DNA of 64,000 bases. Origin: Pantoea cypripedii. Its GTDB lineage: Bacteria; Pseudomonadota; Gammaproteobacteria; Enterobacterales; Enterobacteriaceae. A program made the position numbers and the translations under genes. The stretch lies in assembly GCF_002095535.1 (NCBI RefSeq), contig NZ_MLJI01000001.1:629604-693603 (forward strand), given 5' to 3'. This document shows positions 35,686 to 44,239 of the stretch, one piece after another. The notes beneath the pieces are model-generated. The model worked only from the letters and a program-made list of their open reading frames with translations. It ran no database searches and was not told where the DNA came from. How positions within the stretch are numbered: the stretch's first letter is position 1; every line of letters starts with the position of its first letter.

Positions 35686-36705
35686 ATGGCTATGGGTACC
35701 TTGCCGGTACTGGATTTGGCTTTGCTGGAGTTACCGGCCGCTGAACAGGCAGAACATCTTGCCAGGCTACGGGAAACCGCGCGTGATATCGGTTTTTTCT
35801 ACCTTGTTAATCACGGCATTAATCCGCAGCTGCTGCAAAATGTGCAGAGTCTCACCCGCGCTTTTTTCGCCTTAGCGGAGACGGAAAAACAGCGGGTGTC
35901 GATGATCCACTCGCCGCATTTTCGCGGCTACAACCGGGCGGGCGTGGAATATACCCGCGATCAACGTGACCAGCGTGAGCAGTTTGATATTGGCGCTGAA
36001 CGGGCGGCACTCACGCTGCTGCCGGGGGATCCCGCATGGAAGCGCCTGCAGGGGCCGAATCTGTGGCCAGAGGCGCTGCCGCAGCTGCGTCCGGTGATTT
36101 ATGCCTGGCAGCAGGCGATGACCGATGTGGCTCTGCGTTTGCTGCGAGCTTTCGCCAAATCGCTATCGCTGTCGGCCAATGCGTTTGATGCGCTGTACGG
36201 CACCCATCCCAATGAACACGTCAAACTGATCCGCTACCCCGGCCAGGAGGCGGATGCGAGCCAGCAGGGAGTGGGGGCGCATAAAGACTCCGGCTTTCTG
36301 ACCTTTCTGTTACAGGACGAACAACCGGGGTTGCAGGTGGAAGTCACGCCCGGCAACTGGGTGGATGCGCTGCCGAAAACCGGTGCCTTTGTGGTGAACA
36401 TTGGCGAATTGCTGGAACTGGCGACCAATGGCTATTTGCGCGCCACGGTACATCGTGTGGTGTCACCGCCGCTGCGCAAGGAGCGTATCTCCGTGGCCTT
36501 TTTCCTCGGTGCACAGCTGGATGCCCAGGTGCCACTTTATCAATTGCCTGCCTCACTGGCGGCGGAGGCGCAGGGGCCGACCAGCGATCCGGCGAACCCG
36601 CTGATTCGCGAGGTGGGCTGGAATTACCTGAAAGGGCGTTTGCGATCGCATCGCGATGTCGCGCAGCGTTACTACGCCGACACTCTCAATACCGTTAAAT
36701 CATAA
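35686..36705 (+). CDS. 2-oxoglutarate/Fe(II) oxygenase, isopenicillin N synthase family
   Basis: A 339-residue cytosolic protein with the double-stranded beta-helix family motifs. Fe ligands are His199, Asp201 (in AHKDSGF) and His256 (in VHRVVS); the 2-oxoglutarate-binding pair is Arg267 and Ser269 (in ERISVAF). The N-terminal DIOX_N region (ETARDIGFFYLVNHGI) is complete. It would hydroxylate or desaturate an unknown small molecule. The MetQ-like binding protein gene starts 16 bases after its stop, so the two very likely act on the same imported compound, possibly a sulfur-containing or amino-acid-like one. Confidence 0.87.
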   Translation: MAMGTLPVLDLALLELPAAEQAEHLARLRETARDIGFFYLVNHGINPQLLQNVQSLTRAFFALAETEKQRVSMIHSPHFRGYNRAGVEYTRDQRDQREQFDIGAERAALTLLPGDPAWKRLQGPNLWPEALPQLRPVIYAWQQAMTDVALRLLRAFAKSLSLSANAFDALYGTHPNEHVKLIRYPGQEADASQQGVGAHKDSGFLTFLLQDEQPGLQVEVTPGNWVDALPKTGAFVVNIGELLELATNGYLRATVHRVVSPPLRKERISVAFFLGAQLDAQVPLYQLPASLAAEAQGPTSDPANPLIREVGWNYLKGRLRSHRDVAQRYYADTLNTVKS

Positions 36706-36721
36706 GAACTAAGGAAAACAT

Positions 36722-37507
36722 ATGCATAAAAAGGTGATAGCTGGACTGGCGTTATTTTCGCTGATGACCACATGGGCCTCGGCTGCCGCACTGCGCGTAG
36801 CAGCCGATCCGGTGCCACACAGCGAAATCCTCAACCAGATCAAACAGACGGATAAGCATCTCGATCTGAAGGTGATTGAACTGAACGGCAACCTCAATGC
36901 CAACGAGCTGCTGGCGCGCGGCGATGTCGATGCCAACTACTTCCAGCACGTGCCTTACCTGCGCGATCAGGAAAAAGCGCTGGGCGAGAAGTTTGTGGTG
37001 GTTGCGACGGTACATATTGAACCGCTGGGGATTTACTCGCACAAAATCAAATCATTGAAGGATATCCCCGATGGTGCACAGATTGCGGTGCCAAATAACG
37101 TCACCAATCTGAGCCGCGCGCTGTACCTGTTGCAGGCGAATGGGGTGATTAAACTGAAGGGGAACGGTGATGCCAGTACGCTGGTGACGACCGCCGACAT
37201 CAGCGACAATCCGCATCATCTGAAGATTATTGAGATTGAAGCGCCGCAGCTGCCGCGTGCGCTGGATGATGCCACGCTTGCGATCATCAACGGTAACTAT
37301 GCTTTGCAGGCGGGTCTGGTGCCATCGAAGGACGCGCTGGCGCTGGAACAGGCGAAGGGCAATCCCTATGCGAACGTATTGGTGACGACGCCAAAACTGG
37401 CGCATGACCCGCGCATACTGGAGCTGGCGAAAGATCTTGAATCAAAACAAACGGCTGAATTTATCAACCAGCAGTACAAAGGGTCGGTGATTCCGGTACA
37501 TCTTTAA
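36722..37507 (+). CDS. MetQ/NlpA-family periplasmic binding protein
   Basis: A 261-residue member of the NLPA/MetQ family with a Sec signal peptide (MHKKVIAGLALFSLMTTWASAA). Unlike classic MetQ it has no lipobox cysteine, so it should be a free periplasmic protein. Family segments are LRVAADPVPHSEIL, DVDANYFQHVPYL and IAVPNNVTNLSRAL. Relatives bind methionine or related amino acids for an ABC importer. No ATPase or permease gene is nearby, so it may use the main MetNI-type transporter. It follows the 2-oxoglutarate oxygenase in what looks like a two-gene operon ending in a hairpin. Confidence 0.87.
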   Translation: MHKKVIAGLALFSLMTTWASAAALRVAADPVPHSEILNQIKQTDKHLDLKVIELNGNLNANELLARGDVDANYFQHVPYLRDQEKALGEKFVVVATVHIEPLGIYSHKIKSLKDIPDGAQIAVPNNVTNLSRALYLLQANGVIKLKGNGDASTLVTTADISDNPHHLKIIEIEAPQLPRALDDATLAIINGNYALQAGLVPSKDALALEQAKGNPYANVLVTTPKLAHDPRILELAKDLESKQTAEFINQQYKGSVIPVHL

Positions 37508-37516
37508 TTCCTGTCA

Positions 37517-37537
37517 CCACCCGTATTCTGCGGGTGG
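37517..37537 (+). terminator. Hairpin after the oxygenase-MetQ pair
   Basis: CCACCCG (37517-37523) pairs with CGGGTGG (37531-37537) across a 7-base loop. The T-tract after it is weak (TTCTGTGTTAT). Confidence 0.5.
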
Positions 37538-37644
37538 TTCTGTGTTATATTTCGCCAGATATATCAGCGATGATTTCCCCCAACCTGTTAATTTGACTTA
37601 AAAATACCTGTGATCTTCCTTTTTATCTCTGAGATGGCTTTGTG

Positions 37645-38811
37645 ATGAGGCTGTGCACGCTACTGGTGATGGCGGTGTTGCTCAGTGCCTGTGGCACGCT
37701 GTCGCAAACGTCTGCCCCGGTGAGTGACGACGTTTATCTTTCGCACGCCACCTTCCATGAAAATGTCGATGATATGGTGCGGCATTACATGCAGCAGAAG
37801 CAGGTCTCCGGCATCAGCATTGCCATTATCCATCAACGAGGTGCACCGCAGTTTTACAGCTTTGGCATCACTGACGCGGTGCATCGTTATCCGATCACTC
37901 CGGATACCTTGTTTGCGCTGGGATCGCTGAGTAAGGGGGTGACGGCCGAAGTGATCATCGAGCTGGTCAATCGTGGCGAACTGCACTGGAATGATACGCT
38001 GGCGACTTTGCTGCCTGCCTCGGTAGCGCTCAGCGCCGATGCCAGACACATTACGTTGCTGCAATTGGTGACGCATACTTCGGGTCTGCCACGGCAGAAT
38101 ATGGATTTGCCGATGTTGATCAAATTCATGCGTTATCTCGGCAGTGGTGAGAATTTCTATGGCAACCTCGACAGCGATGCGGTGCTGGAGTATCTGGCCG
38201 ATTTTCGTGCCCCCAGCCACCCGGTGGCACAATATTCCAACCTCGGCTACGCATTGCTTGGCTACATTCTGCAACATCGTTTCCATCAGAACATTGAAAG
38301 CCTCGCGCAACGCAATCTGTTTATCCCGCTGGGGATGACCAGCAGCAGTTTCGAAGCAGCAACGCTGCGTAATTTTCCCTGGCGGGCGCTGGGGCATGCG
38401 GGTGACCAGCCGAAGTTGATTGCCCGTGGACAGTTGGCGCCGGACTGGCGATTTAACAACAACATGATGGCGGCTGCCAGTTTGTACAGTAACGCGCGTG
38501 ACCTGATTCGTTATCTCGACGCGCATCTTAGCGCGACACCCGATCAGGCGATTAATCAGGCCTTCACGCAGGTCGGGCAGGATTACCAGCAGCATGGCAA
38601 CCAGTCGCAGAATATTGCCTGGGTTACCGATCATTATGGTGAGCAGAAAATCACTTATCAGGTCGGTTATATCGGCGGTTATTCCAGCTTTATCGGGTTT
38701 GATCAGCACAACGGCAACGCGATTGTGGTGCTGCAAAATGCGTTTAACTGGAGCAACTATCTTGGCATTGCCTTGCTCAGGGATTTGGCGCACAAGGATC
38801 GCCAGCCCTGA
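37645..38811 (+). CDS. Beta-lactamase-fold serine hydrolase lipoprotein
   Basis: A 388-residue protein from ATG 37645 (a GTG directly before it is also in frame). The N-terminus has a lipoprotein signal with LSAC, so Cys16 is the likely lipidated residue. The class C beta-lactamase/penicillin-binding fold motifs are S94-L-S-K97 and Y197-S-N199, with a late GGYSSF region in place of the KTG-type strand. It is probably an outer-membrane-anchored esterase or peptidase acting in the periplasm, not a resistance beta-lactamase, but the substrate is unknown. It stands alone between the MetQ-like and RcnB-like genes. Confidence 0.83.
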   Translation: MRLCTLLVMAVLLSACGTLSQTSAPVSDDVYLSHATFHENVDDMVRHYMQQKQVSGISIAIIHQRGAPQFYSFGITDAVHRYPITPDTLFALGSLSKGVTAEVIIELVNRGELHWNDTLATLLPASVALSADARHITLLQLVTHTSGLPRQNMDLPMLIKFMRYLGSGENFYGNLDSDAVLEYLADFRAPSHPVAQYSNLGYALLGYILQHRFHQNIESLAQRNLFIPLGMTSSSFEAATLRNFPWRALGHAGDQPKLIARGQLAPDWRFNNNMMAAASLYSNARDLIRYLDAHLSATPDQAINQAFTQVGQDYQQHGNQSQNIAWVTDHYGEQKITYQVGYIGGYSSFIGFDQHNGNAIVVLQNAFNWSNYLGIALLRDLAHKDRQP

Positions 38812-38984
38812 TGTAACATGGTTGCTTGCAATTTTGCTTAGCGGAAAAGCGTATCGGCTGTTGTATGCTGTCGGGCGAAATTTGACGCGCAGGTTGCGGG
38901 GTGCAAAACGCACCGGGGAACCTTCCGCGTTCTGCACTTGTCAGTACATTGAACCGGTAATAATCAACCAGAGTGGAAATCACC

Positions 38985-39446
38985 ATGCGCAGGACTCACG
39001 CTGTACTTCTTTCTGCAGGACTTTTTCTGGGCTCGTTAACCCTGACGCCCGCCGCGCTGGCCGAAGGCGAGCAAACTGATAACGTACCCACGCCACCGCA
39101 GGTGGAACAAACCGCACCGGACGCGCAGGTCCAGACTCCGGTTACCGACGCTCCGGCGGCCGTTGCCCCCGCGCAGCCGCAGGACAATGCGGCACAACCC
39201 GCAGCACCGAATAATTACGATCTGACCACCATCGTCATCGACTATAAAGAATACAAAGTCGGCGATGTGGTGCCGGATCAGTATCGTGGTAAATCCTACA
39301 TCATTGCTGAATGGCAGCCGCGTCATCTGCCGGCTCCGCAGGAAAATACCCATTGGGCGTATATCAACGCCAACTACATCCTGATCACCGACGATACCGG
39401 TAAAATCGTGATGGCAAAATCAGGTGACATCTTCTTCAAAGGCTAA
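38985..39446 (+). CDS. RcnB-like periplasmic protein
   Basis: A 153-residue protein from ATG 38985. It has a Sec signal peptide ending near AALA, a Pro/Ala/Gln-rich linker (about 25-75), and a C-terminal RcnB fold (IVIDYKEYKVGDVVPDQYRGK...YIIAEWQPRHLP...YILITDDTGKI). RcnB in E. coli works with the RcnA exporter in nickel/cobalt tolerance. Here it is not next to the NicO gene at 28 kb, so a shared role is only possible. The linker is longer than in E. coli RcnB. The stop overlaps the end of the convergent MocR gene by 11 bases. Confidence 0.78.
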   Translation: MRRTHAVLLSAGLFLGSLTLTPAALAEGEQTDNVPTPPQVEQTAPDAQVQTPVTDAPAAVAPAQPQDNAAQPAAPNNYDLTTIVIDYKEYKVGDVVPDQYRGKSYIIAEWQPRHLPAPQENTHWAYINANYILITDDTGKIVMAKSGDIFFKG

Positions 39447-40884
39447 GTAAGCGCGCTAACTGCGCCACTGCATTGCCAATCTGACTGGTGCTGGTGTTGC
39501 CATATCCCAGCACCAGCCCCTGCTGTTTCTCCTCCCCCAGATAAAATCCCGATAACGCACCCGGTGCATAACCCGTTTTTATCAGTTGATCGACCAGCGT
39601 GATATCCGCGAGGGATGCTGGTAGCTGCATCACCAGATGCATCCCACATTCTCCGCCGAGTAACGGCACCTTAGCCCCGAATTGTTGCATCAAGGCCGCG
39701 CGCAGGGTGGCCTGGCGTTGACGATACAGACGGCGCATCTTGCTCAGGTGACGGCTGAAATCGCCACTGCGCAGGAAGTGCGCCAGCGCCTGCTGCTCCG
39801 GACGGTTGCCACCACGCAGCAGTTCATGCAGCGCGGGGCGTAAATGGGGGACCAGCTGTGCGGGCAGCACCATAAAGCCCAGGCGCAGGGCAGGAAACAG
39901 CGTTTTACTGAACGATCCCACGTAGATGACCGGCGTCTGCGGAGCCATACCCTGCATCGCTGCAATCGGTTCGCCGCTGTAACGAAAATCGCTGTCGTAG
40001 TCGTCCTCAATGATCCACGCCTGATGCTCTGTGGCGGCAGCCAGTAGCGTCAGACGGCGTGAGGCACTCATCACCACGCCGGTGGGATACTGGTGGGTCG
40101 GGGTGGTGTAGATCAGACGTGGCGGGCGCTGCTGCCAGTCTTCGGGTTGTGGTGCCAGCCCCTGGGCATCAACGGCGACCGGTTCGATACGCATATCGCC
40201 CGCGCGCATGGCAGCTTTGGCCCCACGATAGCCCGGTTCCTCTACCCAGCCAGTCTCACCCGGATTACTCAACAATAGTACGCACAATGACAGGGCCTGT
40301 TGTGCGCCTTCAGTGATAACAATTTGCTCGGGCGTGCAGCGTACACCCCGCGCCAGAGCAAGATGCTGCGCCAGCGCCTCACGTAATGTTCGCTCGCCAA
40401 GAGGATCACCGTAGCCCATCAGCGCCTGCGGTTGATGCAGCATCACGCGATTAAAAGCCCGTCGCCACTGGGCCAGTGGGAAGTGCGATAATGCGGGGAT
40501 ACCGGGTCGCAGTGCCATCTCCTGGTTCAGCGTGCGGTGAGAGGAACGCAGCTGTGTCACGCGTGAGGCTACCCTTATTTCTGTGGCGTTTGCCGGGTCA
40601 GGGGAGGGCTGCGGTAACTGCGCAATGGGGCTGACACGGCTGCCCTGGCGATCGCTGGTGAGAAAACCTTCCGCCTGTAGCTGCGCCCAGACGGCAATGA
40701 CCGTGTTACGCGAAACCTGTAGTTCCGCCGCCAGCTGACGCGTGGCGGGCAGGCGTGTCCCTGCTGGCAGCTTACCGGCCAGAATCGCCTGGCGAATGCG
40801 CTGAAAAAGCTGTTGTTGCAGGGTTAAGGCATCGTCGCAACGCAATGGGGCCAGGAGCAGGGTGCTGAGATCAAAGGTGTTCAT
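39436..40884 (-). CDS. MocR/PdxR-type GntR-aminotransferase regulator
   Basis: A 482-residue fusion regulator. Residues about 20-90 are a GntR winged helix (GTRLPATRQLAAELQVSRNTV). Residues about 115-480 are a fold-type I aminotransferase domain, with the PLP-binding Lys327 in GSFSKTLFPALRLG and the IEDDYDSDF segment. MocR proteins use PLP or a PLP-amino acid adduct as signal. It is divergent from a GNAT acetyltransferase across 107 bases, and that gene is the likely target. Confidence 0.92.
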   Translation of the reverse strand: MNTFDLSTLLLAPLRCDDALTLQQQLFQRIRQAILAGKLPAGTRLPATRQLAAELQVSRNTVIAVWAQLQAEGFLTSDRQGSRVSPIAQLPQPSPDPANATEIRVASRVTQLRSSHRTLNQEMALRPGIPALSHFPLAQWRRAFNRVMLHQPQALMGYGDPLGERTLREALAQHLALARGVRCTPEQIVITEGAQQALSLCVLLLSNPGETGWVEEPGYRGAKAAMRAGDMRIEPVAVDAQGLAPQPEDWQQRPPRLIYTTPTHQYPTGVVMSASRRLTLLAAATEHQAWIIEDDYDSDFRYSGEPIAAMQGMAPQTPVIYVGSFSKTLFPALRLGFMVLPAQLVPHLRPALHELLRGGNRPEQQALAHFLRSGDFSRHLSKMRRLYRQRQATLRAALMQQFGAKVPLLGGECGMHLVMQLPASLADITLVDQLIKTGYAPGALSGFYLGEEKQQGLVLGYGNTSTSQIGNAVAQLARLLSL

Positions 40885-40991
40885 GCTGCGTTCACGTGGA
40901 TCTATTAATAAGTCTGATTGTGGCGCTTTTTAATGAGCCAGCAAAGTGGCAATCTGCTGTTCACACCTCATCCAGCGACAGGGAAAATATC

Positions 40992-41705
40992 ATGTCTCAA
41001 AACACCAATGCTTACGGACAACCGGTGGGCTTTGCGCTGCCAGACTGGCAACCGCGCCCTTGGCCGGAATTTATGACTTTTACCGGTGACTATTGCCGTC
41101 TAGAACCGCTCAGTGCGGAACGCCATGGCCAGGCGTTATATGCCGCCTATGCGCAAACCGGAGATGGACGGGACTGGACTTATATGTTTGCAGAACCCTT
41201 CGCTACTGAAGAGGCTTATCTGGCTTATGCGCGTCAGATCGAGAATGGACGCGATCCGATGCATTTTGCGGTAATTGACCGGCAAACTAACCAGGCGGTA
41301 GGTACCCTGGCGCTGATGCGTATCGAACCCAATCATGGTGTGCTTGAAATCGGGCATGTGGCATTTTCCCCCTTGCTGAAGCAAACACGTATGGCGACCG
41401 AAGCGCATTTTTTACTGATGCGTTATGCGTTTGAGCAGCTGGGCTATCGTCGTTATGAATGGAAATGTGATAGCTGTAATCAACCCTCACGCAAAGCGGC
41501 GCTGCGGCTGGGCTTCCAGCTTGAAGGGATTTTTCGTCAGGTCATTGTCTACAAAGGCCGCAGCCGGGATACCTGTTGGTTTTCCATTATTGACAGTGAG
41601 TGGCCGCAGGTGAAACAGGGATTTGAACGCTGGCTGGCGGCGGATAACTTTACCCCTGAAGGTACGCAGCGCAACCGGCTGGAGGCGCTGCGTCAGGCTA
41701 GCTGA
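40992..41705 (+). CDS. GNAT-family N-acetyltransferase (RimJ/RimL type)
   Basis: A 237-residue protein from ATG 40992, preceded by AGGGA; the in-frame start at 40896 lies in the divergent promoter and is not coding-like. The acetyl-CoA-binding part reads IGHVAFSPLLKQTRMATEA, and YEWKCDSCNQPSRKAALRLGFQLEG is the usual RimJ/RimL-like segment. It would acetylate an amine of a small molecule or peptide. Control by the divergent MocR regulator is likely. Its stop overlaps the end of the convergent DUF1640 gene by 8 bases. Confidence 0.87.
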   Translation: MSQNTNAYGQPVGFALPDWQPRPWPEFMTFTGDYCRLEPLSAERHGQALYAAYAQTGDGRDWTYMFAEPFATEEAYLAYARQIENGRDPMHFAVIDRQTNQAVGTLALMRIEPNHGVLEIGHVAFSPLLKQTRMATEAHFLLMRYAFEQLGYRRYEWKCDSCNQPSRKAALRLGFQLEGIFRQVIVYKGRSRDTCWFSIIDSEWPQVKQGFERWLAADNFTPEGTQRNRLEALRQAS

Positions 41706-42147
41706 TAAAGATATATTTGCTGGCGGCAAGCACTATGGCACAGGTTGCTGCCATCATTATCCGCTTCAGCCATTGCAGTTCTTTCTTCATACCGATGATG
41801 TCCAGATGTAGGGTATGAATTTGGCCATCCGTTTTTTCAAACCGTGCGTCAATTTTATCGAAACGTTTATCAACCTGTATAAAACGTTTATCGACCTGCT
41901 CGAAACGAGCATTGACATTATTTTCAAATAATTCAACGCGTTCTTCTAAACGATCAACGCGTTGATTGAGGGCCTGCTGCCCCTGCACCACACCTTCCAT
42001 CGCCTGGGCGAGGTCGGCCTTCGTCAGTGAGTGTTCCTGCTGCATTTCGGCAAAGATCTCGACCAGCACTTCTGCCTGCCGTTCTTCCACGCCTGCCTGT
42101 TGCAGAGATTTGTATGCTTTATGGGTGTTCATCATCGCCAGTGTCAT
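41698..42147 (-). CDS. DUF1640-like coiled-coil membrane protein
   Basis: A 149-residue protein. ATG 42147 (MTLAMMNTHKAYKSL) has GGGAG 8 bases upstream; the open frame extends to 42216 but without coding character. The middle is a long coiled coil with near-perfect 7-residue repeats (FEQVDKR, FIQVDKR, FDKIDAR, FEKTDGQ), and a single membrane helix closes the C-terminus (IMMAATCAIVLAASKYIFI). This is the plan of DUF1640/CCDC90-like proteins, whose bacterial role is unknown. The heptads also make 21-base DNA repeats. Confidence 0.75.
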   Translation of the reverse strand: MTLAMMNTHKAYKSLQQAGVEERQAEVLVEIFAEMQQEHSLTKADLAQAMEGVVQGQQALNQRVDRLEERVELFENNVNARFEQVDKRFIQVDKRFDKIDARFEKTDGQIHTLHLDIIGMKKELQWLKRIMMAATCAIVLAASKYIFIS

Positions 42148-42318
42148 CCATGTTCTCCCTGATCCGTTTCCTTGTGTGGGGGAAATTAACCAGGTTGTGA
42201 TAATTACGCTATGCAACGATGTTTATTTTGCGCGCTGTCTCGAAAAAAATCAATTAGTACAAAGAGTAACGCGATATGAGGCAGGGTTGGCCTGCACCGA
42301 AGTGCAGGCAGGAAAGGA

Positions 42319-43920
42319 TTAATTGTGTGCGTATTTTCCGCTGACGCTATTGCCTGATGACGGGGTTTCGTCCTCTTCATCGGTGATGGCGGGAACTGAC
42401 AGGCTGGCTTTCACTCCCCAGAAATAGCAAACCAGTGAGGCGACAATCACCAGGACCATATCCAGTGGCGCGCTAATCACCCCGCTGCCACCGTAAGTAC
42501 CCAGCATGGAAATCACCATCACCGCAATGTAATAGGCCAGCAGCCACCAGGCGCATTGTAAATCACTGCTGAACTGGCTGTTTTTCTTGCCAAAAATGGC
42601 GTAACCAATCCAGGCAATAATCAGTATCGGGATGAGGATTTCATTCACCGACCAGCCGCTCCAGTAAATCAGCAGGGTACTGGCAACAAACGCCAGCGGG
42701 CTGAGAATGGCGGCGACCGGCAGGCGGAATGGGCGTTGCATATCTGGCAGATGATTACGGAAGGCGCCCAGCGTTACCGGACCGGGCATATAGGTGAATA
42801 CGGTTGCTGAGGTCACTGCGCCAATCAGACCTCCCCACACCTGAAACTCTGATGGCAGCGTCCAGACGATAGCCAGCAGCAGCGACAGCCACAGTGCACC
42901 ACGCGGTACGCCGGATTTCGCATCCACTTCGCCAAACACTTTGAACAGATGGCCATTGCGCGCCCAGGCAAACAGCACGCGTGCGGCACCGGCCAGGTAG
43001 ATGTTGCCGGTCCCGGCCGGTGAAATCACCGCATCAATCAGGATCAGGTTAATCAGCCAGGTCAGGCCAAGGCTGCGTGCCAGATCGGCATACGGCGACT
43101 GGAATACCTGCTTCAGCCCAGCCCAGCCATGCTGCGATAACAAATCACCAGGTACCGCGCCCATAAAGGCGTATTGCAGTGCCAGATAAATCACGAAACT
43201 CACGGCAATTGCGATGCCGATTGCCAGCGGTACATTGCGCTGCGGGTTTTTGGCTTCACTGGCGAAATCCACTGCCTGGCGAAAACCGAGGTAGGCAAAC
43301 ACGATACCTGCGCCGGTCAGCGAGCTGAACACGCCATGCGCGCCGCCAGGGGGAGCCGGTGGGACATCGAGGTTTGGCGCATGGAAATAAAGCAGCAGCG
43401 TGCCGATGGTCAGCAGCGGCACGATGAATTTGAAAGTGGTCACAATGGTATTTACGCGGCCAAAGAAGCTGACGCTCCAGTAGTTAAGCAGGAAAAATGC
43501 CACCAGCAGGCCAATCTGTACGGCAAAACCGAGTCCGGTTGGGCTGCCGTCAGCATGACCGAGCGCGGGCCACCAGTAGATGGCATATTGTCGTACCGCT
43601 TCCACTTCGACCCCGGCAGTACTGGTGTAGGCCAGCAGTGAGCTGACGCCAATAACAAAGCCGACGATGTTGCCATGGGAATAGTTGGGATAGCGCACAA
43701 AGCCACCCGCACGCGGCAGGGCCGATGATAGCTCGGCATAGACCAGGCCGATCATCAGCACAATGACCGCCCCTAACACCCATGCCCAACCGGTGTTACT
43801 ACCTGCATAACCTGAGCTGTTAAGCGCCGCATAAAGCCAGCCGGATCCGATCATCGATCCAATGCCAAGTAACGACAGATCGACCAGCCCCAATTTCTGT
43901 TTCAGTCCACTTGACGCCAT
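42319..43920 (-). CDS. APC-superfamily amino acid permease
   Basis: A 533-residue protein with about 12 membrane helices. The first helix carries GIGSMIGSGW, the substrate-backbone-binding motif of the APC family, and YLGFRQAVDFASEAKNPQRNVP is the usual loop after helix 6. The C-terminal tail is hydrophilic and acidic (ITDEEDETPSSGN). It should take up an amino acid or related amine with protons or by exchange; specificity cannot be given. It is a single-gene unit. Confidence 0.88.
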   Translation of the reverse strand: MASSGLKQKLGLVDLSLLGIGSMIGSGWLYAALNSSGYAGSNTGWAWVLGAVIVLMIGLVYAELSSALPRAGGFVRYPNYSHGNIVGFVIGVSSLLAYTSTAGVEVEAVRQYAIYWWPALGHADGSPTGLGFAVQIGLLVAFFLLNYWSVSFFGRVNTIVTTFKFIVPLLTIGTLLLYFHAPNLDVPPAPPGGAHGVFSSLTGAGIVFAYLGFRQAVDFASEAKNPQRNVPLAIGIAIAVSFVIYLALQYAFMGAVPGDLLSQHGWAGLKQVFQSPYADLARSLGLTWLINLILIDAVISPAGTGNIYLAGAARVLFAWARNGHLFKVFGEVDAKSGVPRGALWLSLLLAIVWTLPSEFQVWGGLIGAVTSATVFTYMPGPVTLGAFRNHLPDMQRPFRLPVAAILSPLAFVASTLLIYWSGWSVNEILIPILIIAWIGYAIFGKKNSQFSSDLQCAWWLLAYYIAVMVISMLGTYGGSGVISAPLDMVLVIVASLVCYFWGVKASLSVPAITDEEDETPSSGNSVSGKYAHN

Positions 43921-44142
43921 AAAATGCCCCTGTGATGTGTTTACCTGAATGGATTTCAGTTTTGCTTATTAAATGTTGTGGCAGGGGGATAAAGCATATC
44001 GCGTGCCATAATTATTTTATCAACGTGATTGTTTTGTTATGAAATAAATGCAGGGGCTGAATGGCTGAATAATTGGCTTTTGGCTTGCTGATTGATGCTA
44101 AATAAATTTTCTGGCGTGGAATGGATTATCAGAAATAGCGGA

Positions 44143-44167
44143 ATCACGGTGCAGAGCGCACCGTGAT
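44143..44167. terminator. Perfect 10-bp hairpin
   Basis: ATCACGGTGC pairs perfectly with GCACCGTGAT across a 5-base loop. There is no long T-run on either side, so it may be a processing or attenuation stem rather than an intrinsic terminator. Confidence 0.45.
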
Positions 44168-44201
44168 GATCCGAAATATATATTATGAGTGTAGTTGAAA
44201 C

Positions 44202-44234
44202 ATTATGTCATCCCTGCTTGAGGAATGACATAAT
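44202..44234 (-). terminator. Hairpin directly after opgB
   Basis: ATTATGTCAT (44202-44211) pairs with ATGACATAAT (44225-44234) a few bases past the opgB stop. The T-tract is weak. Confidence 0.5.
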
Positions 44235-44239
44235 TTAAC

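Larger units (their letters stand above)
43921..44239. other. Intergenic region between opgB end and permease start
   Basis: 319 bases with no gene. The half near the permease is AT-rich and should hold its promoter. Two hairpins lie nearer opgB (separate entries). Confidence 0.5.

Noticed and set aside
37660..38937. A 425-codon minus-strand ORF opposite the serine hydrolase
   Set aside because: Long shadow frame in GC-rich coding DNA; the plus strand has the lipobox and active-site motifs.
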